From contig JAJZDZ010000003.1 in NCBI GenBank assembly GCA_021851325.1, forward strand, positions 124,001 to 188,000: 64,000 nucleotides of DNA, written 5' to 3'. The notes below the pieces were generated by a model. That model ran no database searches. It worked only from the letters and a program-made list of their open reading frames with translations, and was not told the DNA's origin. Positions 9,472-17,266 of the stretch are shown piece after piece. This DNA is from Pseudomonadota bacterium (lineage in GTDB: Bacteria > Pseudomonadota > Alphaproteobacteria > Micropepsales > Micropepsaceae). The position numbers were made by a program, and so were the translations under genes. Within the stretch, counting starts at the first letter, position 1, and each line of letters begins with the position of its first letter.

Positions 9472-11124
9472 TTACCGCGCCAAAGCGGTCCCCACCCGTC
9501 CTGGTGCCAGGCTCGATGGGGCAGTCGGCCCCCAAACCGACCGGGATCGAGGCGTCAGCATGTCCAGAAGCGGCGGGTCTCGGTCGTAGCGGTCTGGCCA
9601 GAATGCAACCAGACCACCAGCCTCCACCTCCGCCGTCCAGTACAATAGGTAAATGGGCAGCGCGTGGGCCAGCACCAACCGGTGGGTCTTTCCCGTGGCG
9701 AGTAACCCTCTGAGGGTCTGCGCCGGATCCATGACCGATCCTTCAAGAGCCAGATCGGCGAACTGGGAGATCTTCTGAACCCTGACACAGCCATGGCTGC
9801 GCGCCCGATTGGCGAGATCGAAAAGGGCAGGACTCGACGTTCCATGCAGATATACGTCGAAATGATTGGGCATGTCGAACATGAGGTTTCCCAAGGCGTT
9901 TCCGGGTCCTGGCAACTGGATGACCTGATAGGGCAGTTGTCCGTTCTGGAACTTGGCCCAGTCAATCTGCGTGTGCGCAGGAACACCCACGAGTTCCATA
10001 TGACGGGACTTGAGATAGCTGGGATCCTGTTTCAGGCGTGGCAAAAGGACCGCGCTCGCTATGTCGCCGGGAATGGTCCAGACGGGGTTGGCAACAATTG
10101 CATGGGCTTCCGTCACCAAAATCGGTGTCGTGTCACCGGCGAGGTTACGACCTATGACAACCTTGGACTCTAATGTCGTTCTGCCGTGTTCTATCATCGC
10201 GGCGCGTTGGGCTGCCACATTCACTACAACATAGCGTTGAGGAAGGCGTCGTGGCAGCCATCGCCAGCGTTCCAGATTGGCTTTGATCTCTCCGATCCGT
10301 ACCTGCACGGGTACGTTTAACGCCTGCTTTGTCTGAGGTCCGAGAACACCATCTGGCTCCAACCCGTGTCGCGCCTGAAATCGCCGCAGGGCCTCTGCCA
10401 GCAGCGAGGCTGATGGGTGGCTAAACTGTGCGAAGGCAGGATCTTCGACTGCCAGACGGGCCGCAGTTTGCGCGTTCGTGGGATGCCGCCCAAGCGCGCG
10501 CCAACCACCGTCAGCAGCGATCCTTCTGTACCCTGCCAGCGCCCTTACCAGCGCGTGATATTGAAATGTACGAGGTGATAGGCGCCGCAGAAAACCCTTT
10601 AGGTTTCCAGATGCCAGAGCCTTACTCAGCTCCATAGCCGGCGGAAAATACCGGTGTGGCAATCGAATATCACGGTAGACTTTAGACGGTGAAAGGCGTC
10701 CTAGCCGGACATCGTGAATGTAGGAGATGAGCGACCGCGTGAGCTCGAGATCTGCCGCAGCGGCTGCGTGGGCTCCTTTATTTTGTGGGACACGAGCAGG
10801 AATGGGATATGCACCCTGCGGCAAGCCCTGCTGGTAGGCATGAGCCAGAATGTTCATCACCGAGGCTCGCCGGTGCCGCGCGGCGGAACTGCCGCTCCAT
10901 ACCGGACGATAGTCGCGGGCCTCGTAGAAGTGCCTCAATTGCAAATCGGTATGAGCAGATTCAGTCAGCAAAATTTGAATTTCATCTTGTATTGCCAATC
11001 GTTGCGGCCGCGCGAGGGACGTTTGCCCGGCAAGATCTGAGTGCGGTTCGGCGCAACTGCAGATGACAAGTGCCAGGCCACATATGGCCGCGACCCGCCC
11101 GAAGGATCGAACTTGTAAAATCAC
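9472..11124 (-). CDS. L,D-transpeptidase (YcbB/LdtD-like) with peptidoglycan-binding domain
   Basis: A 550-residue envelope enzyme expected to make 3-3 peptidoglycan cross-links or attach proteins to peptidoglycan. An N-terminal signal with a possible lipobox (I-C-S-C) is followed by a long helical region. A peptidoglycan-binding repeat (RFQARHGLEPDGVLGPQT) lies near residues 240-265. The YkuD catalytic domain has an upstream H-G-T-S-S and the S-H-G-C-V-R motif with the nucleophilic cysteine near residue 445. I start it at the GTG at 11124 because GAGAGGG lies about 9 nt upstream and the signal peptide follows directly. An in-frame start at 11211 would add 29 residues before it. It is divergent from a small lipoprotein gene. 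Confidence 0.85.
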   Translation of the reverse strand: MILQVRSFGRVAAICGLALVICSCAEPHSDLAGQTSLARPQRLAIQDEIQILLTESAHTDLQLRHFYEARDYRPVWSGSSAARHRRASVMNILAHAYQQGLPQGAYPIPARVPQNKGAHAAAAADLELTRSLISYIHDVRLGRLSPSKVYRDIRLPHRYFPPAMELSKALASGNLKGFLRRLSPRTFQYHALVRALAGYRRIAADGGWRALGRHPTNAQTAARLAVEDPAFAQFSHPSASLLAEALRRFQARHGLEPDGVLGPQTKQALNVPVQVRIGEIKANLERWRWLPRRLPQRYVVVNVAAQRAAMIEHGRTTLESKVVIGRNLAGDTTPILVTEAHAIVANPVWTIPGDIASAVLLPRLKQDPSYLKSRHMELVGVPAHTQIDWAKFQNGQLPYQVIQLPGPGNALGNLMFDMPNHFDVYLHGTSSPALFDLANRARSHGCVRVQKISQFADLALEGSVMDPAQTLRGLLATGKTHRLVLAHALPIYLLYWTAEVEAGGLVAFWPDRYDRDPPLLDMLTPRSRSVWGPTAPSSLAPGRVGTALAR

Positions 11125-11252
11125 GACTGCAGCCCTCTCATAATGCAGAAGGGTATTCCTCGTCCGTGCAATTTGGTAATTGTCTGGCGGCCCATGTTTC
11201 AAACTTATCACACGACATCGCTGTCCGCTGTCTCACCTTACCGTAAGATCCT

Positions 11253-11281
11253 TTGCAAAGCTCCGAAAAGCACAGGATAAA
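11253..11281 (+). promoter_or_regulatory. candidate sigma-70 promoter of the small lipoprotein gene
   Basis: TTGCAA (11253-11258) and GATAAA (11276-11281) are 17 nt apart and lie 20 nt before the GTG start of the lipoprotein gene. Both are close to consensus. Confidence 0.45.
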
Positions 11282-11301
11282 AACCGCAGGGAGAACACGA
11301 C

Positions 11302-11583
11302 GTGCGCAAGATACCTCAACAGATCGGCGCATTTTCCATGATCGGAGCAGCCTTAGTCGTCAGCAGCTGCGCGTCCAATGACGACGTGGCACGGACCCAG
11401 CATACTGCGGATCAAGCGATGGCAACAGCGGAGCAAGCGCCGCGATTAGCTAGCGATGCTCAGCAGAAGGCTCGAGAGGCAAACCAAAAAGCAGACGCCG
11501 CGCTTTCCAATATGAAGGTATTGGAACAGCGCGTGACGCCATTCCCTCGCCCTAAGTCGCGACATCGCGCAGAGCGTGGATGA
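11302..11583 (+). CDS. small alanine-rich helical lipoprotein (Lpp/OprI-like)
   Basis: A 93-residue protein. It has a signal peptide and a lipobox (V-S-S-C near residues 20-23), followed by an alanine-rich heptad-like helix of about 50 residues (A-D-Q-A-M-A-T-A and K-A-D-A-A-L), the pattern of Lpp/OprI alanine-zipper lipoproteins. It starts with GTG at 11302, with AGGGAGA 8 nt upstream. Oddly, the last 20 residues are basic and proline-rich and end in R-G. There is no C-terminal lysine or arginine-lysine of the kind used to bond E. coli Lpp to peptidoglycan. It lies divergent to an L,D-transpeptidase, so a link to wall attachment is possible but not shown. Confidence 0.6.
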   Translation: MRKIPQQIGAFSMIGAALVVSSCASNDDVARTQHTADQAMATAEQAPRLASDAQQKAREANQKADAALSNMKVLEQRVTPFPRPKSRHRAERG

Positions 11584-11667
11584 TTTTGGGATGGATTTTG
11601 CGATGGTTTGCCTATTCAGCTTCACCAAGGGCTATAATTGAATACCCCCCAGCGTCCCCCGCTCGGC

Positions 11668-13215
11668 CTAGGCGCTCCCTTGCAGGATGCGAAGGGCTGT
11701 CGGGATCTGTTCCGGCAGGTCCTCGGCAATGAGACCGACCCCAAATATCTGAGCTGCCTGACCATGCAGCCAGACAGCGCAGCAAGCGGCCGCAAATGTG
11801 TCCATCTTCTGGGCCAGCAGACCCACAACTAGGCCGCTCAGAACATCACCTGATCCCGCCGTTGCCAACCATGGAGGCGCATTGGTGTTAACAGCAGCGC
11901 GCCCGTCCGGTGCTGCAATTACGCTATCAGGCCCCTTGAGGATCACAATACACCCGGCCGCGCGGGCTGCTGTGCGCGTTGCCTCAATACGATTGGTTGC
12001 ATCGTCCAACGCACCCGGAAATATCCGCGCAAACTCGCCCTCGTGAGGCGTCAGAACAACACGGTCGTCCAAAAGATCGAAGAGCGTGTTGGGCGCCGCC
12101 GCGAAGCTTGTCAGCGCGTCGGCATCCAGGACGCTCGCTGCACCACTTCGGCGAACCACCTCAACCAGCGCACGGGTATCTTTACCAACTCCACACCCAG
12201 GTCCGATAGCGACGGCATTGAGGCGGCTGTCCGAAAGTACACGCTCAAGACCAGCCGCCCCCTGAAATGGTTTCACCATGATGGCAGTGAGGGCCGCGGC
12301 ATTGATCGGAACCGCATCTGTCGGGCTTGCGACACTGACGAGGCCGGACCCGACGCGCAGCGCTGCGCGGGCGGCAAGACGGGCGGCTCCCGTTGCATGA
12401 GCAGGACCGCTAACCACCACACTATGTCCACGCCCGTATTTGTGTCCCAGAGGCTGAGGCCAGGGCAGCTGATCCAGCCAAAGTTGTGGACCGTTTTCCC
12501 ACAGTTTGGGCGCAAGTTTCTGGAGAGCATCTTGGGGGATACCGATATCCACTACCTGGGTATGCCCGCATAAGATACGTCCAGGCATCAGAACATGCGC
12601 CGGCTTCTTGCGAAAGAATGTGACTGTCCGAGTCGCCTTGATACAATCCGACCCAAGGGGCCGGCCGAGATCACCCGACAGGCCGCTGGGCACATCGACG
12701 GCAATTACAGGTAGATTTTTCCGATTGAGCTCGCGTACCAGTTGTGTACAGAACCCATCCAGGGGTCGCGAGAGGCCCGCCCCAAAGAGAGCGTCGACCA
12801 CAACATCGACATCATCGATAGCCGACAACGTCAGGGGTGCAATCGCTCCCCGCCAGAGTTGAGCCACGTACCTCGCATCATCGCGCAGCGCCTCTGGTGT
12901 CCCAAGCAAGGCAACCTTGACCTGGTGGCCACTACCACGCAGACACCGTGCCGTAACAAAACCATCACCGCCATTATTACCCGGCCCGCACAGCACCGCG
13001 ACCCGTGCATTCGGCCAGCCGGAGTGCACATAGTCAGCAACAGCGGAACCCGCCGCTTCCATGAGCGCCAGACCGGACACACCTGCGTTTACCGCCGATG
13101 CATCGGCGGCATACATCTGCTCAGTTGAGAGAATTTCCCCAGCCCCGGGTACCGCATCATCCGCGCCGCATTCGCGGGTAGGTCGGCGAGGTGCCTGATC
13201 TTCTTTACAAGCCAT
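11668..13215 (-). CDS. nnr: bifunctional NAD(P)H-hydrate epimerase / ADP-dependent dehydratase
   Basis: A 515-residue metabolite-repair enzyme that restores damaged NADHX/NADPHX to NAD(P)H. The N-terminal YjeF epimerase domain (about residues 25-240) contains the G-P-G-N-N-G-G-D-G motif. The C-terminal ribokinase-like dehydratase domain contains G-P-G-C-G and the catalytic A-T-A-G-S-G-D-V-L-S-G near residue 460. The two-domain fusion is the usual form in many bacteria. The first 25 residues are charged and poorly conserved, so the start at 13215 could be later. Confidence 0.93.
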   Translation of the reverse strand: MACKEDQAPRRPTRECGADDAVPGAGEILSTEQMYAADASAVNAGVSGLALMEAAGSAVADYVHSGWPNARVAVLCGPGNNGGDGFVTARCLRGSGHQVKVALLGTPEALRDDARYVAQLWRGAIAPLTLSAIDDVDVVVDALFGAGLSRPLDGFCTQLVRELNRKNLPVIAVDVPSGLSGDLGRPLGSDCIKATRTVTFFRKKPAHVLMPGRILCGHTQVVDIGIPQDALQKLAPKLWENGPQLWLDQLPWPQPLGHKYGRGHSVVVSGPAHATGAARLAARAALRVGSGLVSVASPTDAVPINAAALTAIMVKPFQGAAGLERVLSDSRLNAVAIGPGCGVGKDTRALVEVVRRSGAASVLDADALTSFAAAPNTLFDLLDDRVVLTPHEGEFARIFPGALDDATNRIEATRTAARAAGCIVILKGPDSVIAAPDGRAAVNTNAPPWLATAGSGDVLSGLVVGLLAQKMDTFAAACCAVWLHGQAAQIFGVGLIAEDLPEQIPTALRILQGSA

Positions 13216-13553
13216 TTAAGAGCCCTTGCCATCCCAACCGGGCTAGGCTGTGAACGCTCTGCGCATTCATAGTGGGGAGCAGGTTCACCGAGGTCAACCG
13301 CCTGTGGCGCAAAAGGCAATCCCCTGCCCTGCTCAGTGTCTGACTTCGGCATCATAGCAGGCCACAGGTAAGCCCGGAACTAAAGCTTACTTACGTAAAA
13401 GGGAATGATGTGGATGGCGCGGCGCGGGCCCCCCCGCAGTGACCGGCAAACGGGGTTACCACCTTCGCATCGCAGCCGATGTGTGCGCTACGCCATCCGG
13501 ATCAAAGCTTGGCGTGGCCCCGGAACTAGCTCATTGATCCTTATCAACGTTAC
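13216..13553. other. intergenic region (338 bp) holding an FNR-like box, no gene seen
   Basis: No frame here looks coding; the short open frames have no ribosome site and no recognisable family. The one clear signal is the palindrome at 13534-13547. The region could carry a long nnr leader or a small RNA, which sequence alone does not settle. Confidence 0.4.
13534..13547. promoter_or_regulatory. perfect FNR/FixK-type box
   Basis: TTGAT-CCTT-ATCAA is an exact match to the TTGAT-N4-ATCAA operator bound by FNR/FixK-type regulators. It lies 7 bp beyond the stop codon of the SleB gene and 319 bp upstream of nnr. It is therefore not at the usual position for either gene; a minus-strand transcript starting near 13495-13500 would fit best. 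Confidence 0.5.
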
Positions 13554-14189
13554 TCAGGTACCGCGACTTTGGGTTCGAGGTCGGTAGAAAATATGATTAC
13601 CGATCTGTACCGTCTTCTGCAGCGACGCTGCCCACCGCGGATCGACCGAAACTGCGTGATAGCTAGTTGCATTCTCGGTAATGTCACCAAGACGCACCGC
13701 TCCGGTCATGATCTTAGCCGCCAAAAGGCGAGCCACAGCCCAGGCTTGCGGATTCTTCGGCCGCTCCATATCGCCATTACAGACAAAGCTGAACTGGCAG
13801 GCACGCTTGTCCTGCGCCCCCTCAAAGACAACACCGCAGATAGTATTGGGATAGAGGCTCGATCGCATGCGATGAAAGATCACCTCGGCGATAGCCATTT
13901 CACCAACTGCGCCTTCTCCTCGGGCCTCATAGTACATGGCTTCGGCCAAGCACCGCCTCTGAGCAAGCAGCTGCTCTGCCGCAACTTCAATCGGTGTGGG
14001 TTTGGGTGCAACAGACGCAGCCTTAGCACCGGCCGCCTGTGCCGCCACGCTCCTATTAGAGCCCGGCACGGCATCATGCCGATAGGCCAAAACAGCCTCT
14101 CGCGCGAAACAGGTTGCGAGCACAATCAAAAGTGCACCAACCAGTGCGCGATCTCCGCGTTGCAGGATTTTACGTGACTGATTTTTCAT
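13554..14189 (-). CDS. SleB/CwlJ-type cell wall hydrolase
   Basis: A 211-residue protein with one N-terminal membrane-spanning segment or signal anchor (about residues 13-35), an Ala-rich linker, and a C-terminal Hydrolase_2 domain. That domain opens C-L-A-E-A-M-Y-Y-E-A-R-G-E, whose glutamates are the expected catalytic residues. It also carries the Q-F-S-F-V-C-N-G and A-T-S-Y-H motifs. SleB-family enzymes are lytic transglycosylases or amidases acting on peptidoglycan. I chose the ATG at 14189 because the membrane segment follows; the frame stays open to 14363. No good ribosome site is visible. Two GANTC methylation sites lie 7-18 nt upstream. Confidence 0.85.
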   Translation of the reverse strand: MKNQSRKILQRGDRALVGALLIVLATCFAREAVLAYRHDAVPGSNRSVAAQAAGAKAASVAPKPTPIEVAAEQLLAQRRCLAEAMYYEARGEGAVGEMAIAEVIFHRMRSSLYPNTICGVVFEGAQDKRACQFSFVCNGDMERPKNPQAWAVARLLAAKIMTGAVRLGDITENATSYHAVSVDPRWAASLQKTVQIGNHIFYRPRTQSRGT

Positions 14190-14195
14190 TCGAGG

Positions 14196-14207
14196 GAGTC
14201 TGGACTC
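14196..14207. promoter_or_regulatory. paired GANTC sites forming a palindrome
   Basis: GAGTC-TG-GACTC is a perfect inverted repeat made of two CcrM methylation sites, immediately upstream of the SleB-type hydrolase start. GANTC sites in promoters can make transcription sensitive to the methylation state behind the replication fork. Confidence 0.45.
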
Positions 14208-14399
14208 TCGTTTGGTCTGCTTCGGATTGCAAATACCGCGTAGCCCCGGCGCCTCATCTCCCATGTTAAGGGGATGTTTACGAACCTCGCAGTTTGTGCC
14301 AGCGAAATTCGCAAACGTCAATCGCTTTCGCGCACGATCCTGACACCGTGTCACGATAACCAAGAAAATCCTGATTTTTCAGCGCATTCCGTACACGGA

Positions 14400-17075
14400 C
14401 TAATCGTGTTCGCGTACTGATTGCAGTGCTGCCTGGGCCGCTGCAAGTCGAGCGATCGGCACCCGAAATGGCGAACAAGACACATAATCGAGCCCTGCGC
14501 GATGGCAAAATGCGATCGAATCCGGGTCTCCCCCGTGTTCGCCGCATATCCCAAGTTTCAGATTGGGACGCGTGGAACGACCCCGTTCGGCAGCAGTTTT
14601 GACAAGTTCACCGACACCATCCTGATCAATACTGACGAAAGGATCACGCGCGATAAGACCTTTGGCGAGATAATCGTTTAGGAATGCTCCCGCATCATCG
14701 CGACTGACACCAAGCGTGGTCTGTGTCAGGTCGTTGGTACCAAACGAGAAAAACTGCGCGACATGGGCGATTTCGCCGGCCCGCAGCGCGGCCCTCGGCA
14801 GTTCGATCATCGTGCCCACAAGATAATCAGGGACAGCTCCCCTCTCCGCACGAACCGCATCCGCGACTGCTTCAATACGGGTCTTTAACCAGTCGATTTC
14901 GCTCTTGTAACCTACGAGCGGGATCATGATTTCGAGCTTAACAGCCTCACCACCACGTGCGACGACATTTAGTGCGGCCTCAAAAATCGCTCGTGCCTGC
15001 ATTTCATAGATTTCAGGGTAGGTGATACCGAGCCGGCACCCTCTATGACCTAGCATCGGGTTACTCTCATGCAAGGCAATCGCCCGTGCCCGCAATTTAG
15101 CCGGGTCTCCACCCGCCGCACGTGCGACCTCGGCAATTTCCGCGTCGCTCTTAGGCAGAAATTCATGTAATGGCGGGTCGAGCAGCCGAATGGTGACCGG
15201 CAAGCCTTCCATGACCTCAAAGATGGCCTCAAAGTCACCGCGCTGCATCGGTAGCAGTTTGTCGAGGGCCGACTTTCTGTCGCCTTCGGCATCAGCAAGG
15301 ATCATCTGCCGCACGGCGATAATCCGTTCCGCCTCGAAAAACATATGTTCAGTTCGGCAAAGGCCTATCCCCTCGGCACCAAATTTGCGTGCTGTGGCCG
15401 CATCCTGGGGGCGATCTGCATTGGAGCGGATTCCCAGTTTGCGAACCGCGTCCGCCCACCCCATCAGCGTACCGAAATCTCCGGTGAGTTCAGGTTCGCG
15501 CATGGGAACGGCGCCAAGAAATACCTGCCCCGTACTGCCATCGATCGTGACGACCTCTCCACGACAGATGGTGTGGCCTCCCGAGGTCATGACGCCCTTC
15601 ATCGCGTCAATCTTCAGCGTACCCGCGCCCGATACACATGGCCGTCCCATGCCGCGCGCAACTACCGCGGCATGGCTCGTCATACCACCGCGAGCGGTCA
15701 AAATGCCCTTGGCTGCATGCATCCCATGAATGTCTTCTGGACTTGTCTCGGTACGCACAAGAATGACACTGCGACCCTCGGCGGCAAGCTTCTCGGCCTC
15801 TTCAGCGGAGAACGCCACTTCCCCTGTCGCAGCGCCGGGAGATGCCGCAAGTCCGATCGTAATCTGCTGCTTGGGTGCATCCGGGTCCAACGTTGGATGA
15901 AGCAACTGCTCCAGCGCCAAGGGATCAACACGGGCTACGGCGGTTTGCTGCTCAATCAACCCCTCGCTGACCATATCGACCGCGATCTTGAGGGCAGCCT
16001 CGGCGGTGCGCTTTCCGCTTCTGGTTTGAAGCATATAGAGCTTACCCTCCTGCACGGTAAACTCCACGTCCTGCATGTCGTGATAGTGGCCCTCCAGTGT
16101 CTGCGCGATTCGCAGTAACTCCTCATAGGCCCTCGGCATTACCTCTTCCATGCTCGGCTTTTTACTGGCCTGGCGCTCACGTACCCGCCGGGAAATTGGC
16201 TGCGGCGTGCGGATGCCTGCGACCACGTCTTCTCCCTGTGCGTTAACCAGAAATTCGCCGAACAGAAGCTTCTCACCGGTGGCCGGATCACGTGTAAAGG
16301 CAACTCCTGTGGCAGAACTTTCACCACGATTGCCGAACACCATTGCCTGTACATTGACCGCTGTTCCCCACTCCTCGGGGATGTTGTGCAATCTGCGATA
16401 GGTTTTAGCACGCGCCGATTGCCACGAGCCGAACACCGCGCCAATTGCTCCCCACAATTGCTCTTCAACGGTATCCGGAAACGGCCTTCCTAGTTCGCGA
16501 AGGATTTCGTCCTTATAGAGCGTTGCTATTTGTGCCAACTGCGCGGCGTTAAGCTCGGTATCGAGCTCGACTCCGGCTTCCTCCTTTACGTTCTCCAGGA
16601 TTTCCTCAAAAGTTGCGTGCGGAATGCCCAATACCACATTCGAGTACATCTGGATAAAGCGACGATAGCTGTCGTAGGCGAAGCGTTCATCACCGGTCAG
16701 ATACGCAAGACCTGACACGGTCTTCTCCGTCAACCCGAGATTTAGGACCGTATCCATCATTCCGGGCATCGAAACCCTTGCCCCGGAGCGGACGGAAACA
16801 AGGAGCGGGTTAGCACTGTCGCCAAAGCCGGAACCGGTAATGGCCCCGATCCGTGCCAAAGCAGCCTCCACCGCGGGCTTCAGATCCGCCGGATAGCTTT
16901 GCTGATGGCTATAATAATAGGTGCAGACCTCGGTCGTAATCGTAAACCCCGGAGGAACCGGCAGACCCAAATTGCTCATTTCGGCAAGATTGGCGCCTTT
17001 GCCACCCAGCAGATTTTTCATTGCGGCCGCGCCCTCAGCCCGACCATCACCAAAGGAATATACCCATTGCATCAT
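14400..17075 (-). CDS. ppdK: pyruvate, phosphate dikinase
   Basis: An 891-residue enzyme interconverting pyruvate + ATP + phosphate and PEP + AMP + pyrophosphate. The N-terminal ATP-grasp domain begins V-Y-S-F-G-D-G with K-N-L-L-G-G-K-G-A-N-L. The central swivelling domain holds the phosphorylated histidine in G-G-M-T-S-H-A-A near residue 465. The C-terminal PEP-binding barrel carries G-T-N-D-L-T-Q-T and the catalytic C-G-E-H-G-G. I place the start at the double ATG at 17075/17072, which matches the family N-terminus (M-Q-W-V-Y-S-F). A GTG at 17111 is open but adds unconserved residues. A long inverted repeat lies in the leader. Confidence 0.96.
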   Translation of the reverse strand: MMQWVYSFGDGRAEGAAAMKNLLGGKGANLAEMSNLGLPVPPGFTITTEVCTYYYSHQQSYPADLKPAVEAALARIGAITGSGFGDSANPLLVSVRSGARVSMPGMMDTVLNLGLTEKTVSGLAYLTGDERFAYDSYRRFIQMYSNVVLGIPHATFEEILENVKEEAGVELDTELNAAQLAQIATLYKDEILRELGRPFPDTVEEQLWGAIGAVFGSWQSARAKTYRRLHNIPEEWGTAVNVQAMVFGNRGESSATGVAFTRDPATGEKLLFGEFLVNAQGEDVVAGIRTPQPISRRVRERQASKKPSMEEVMPRAYEELLRIAQTLEGHYHDMQDVEFTVQEGKLYMLQTRSGKRTAEAALKIAVDMVSEGLIEQQTAVARVDPLALEQLLHPTLDPDAPKQQITIGLAASPGAATGEVAFSAEEAEKLAAEGRSVILVRTETSPEDIHGMHAAKGILTARGGMTSHAAVVARGMGRPCVSGAGTLKIDAMKGVMTSGGHTICRGEVVTIDGSTGQVFLGAVPMREPELTGDFGTLMGWADAVRKLGIRSNADRPQDAATARKFGAEGIGLCRTEHMFFEAERIIAVRQMILADAEGDRKSALDKLLPMQRGDFEAIFEVMEGLPVTIRLLDPPLHEFLPKSDAEIAEVARAAGGDPAKLRARAIALHESNPMLGHRGCRLGITYPEIYEMQARAIFEAALNVVARGGEAVKLEIMIPLVGYKSEIDWLKTRIEAVADAVRAERGAVPDYLVGTMIELPRAALRAGEIAHVAQFFSFGTNDLTQTTLGVSRDDAGAFLNDYLAKGLIARDPFVSIDQDGVGELVKTAAERGRSTRPNLKLGICGEHGGDPDSIAFCHRAGLDYVSCSPFRVPIARLAAAQAALQSVREHD

Positions 17076-17116
17076 GTTCAATCCGATTTGAAAGCTCAAC
17101 TTGTAGAGCACGAGAT

Positions 17117-17159
17117 CGCAGCCCCTATGTCAAACGTAGATAAGCACATCGGGGCTGCG
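17117..17159. repeat. 9-bp inverted repeat upstream of ppdK
   Basis: CGCAGCCCC (17117-17125) and its exact complement GGGGCTGCG (17151-17159) are separated by 25 nt and lie 42 nt upstream of the ppdK ATG. There is no T-run, so this is not a standard terminator. It could be a leader stem-loop or a pair of operator half-sites. Confidence 0.4.
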
Positions 17160-17266
17160 TCTCCGTTGAGCGGTTATACTAACTCCACCAAGTGACATCC
17201 TGTCGCGTCACATTGCCCTTAACTATAGCTGTCCCGCGACCCGGCGTGGGACACGTTCCCAGCCCG

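Noticed and set aside
13089-13355. 88-codon minus-strand frame overlapping the nnr start
   Set aside because: No ribosome site, no recognisable family, and it overlaps nnr in another frame.
15345-16118. 257-codon plus-strand frame opposite ppdK
   Set aside because: Shadow frame within a highly conserved gene.
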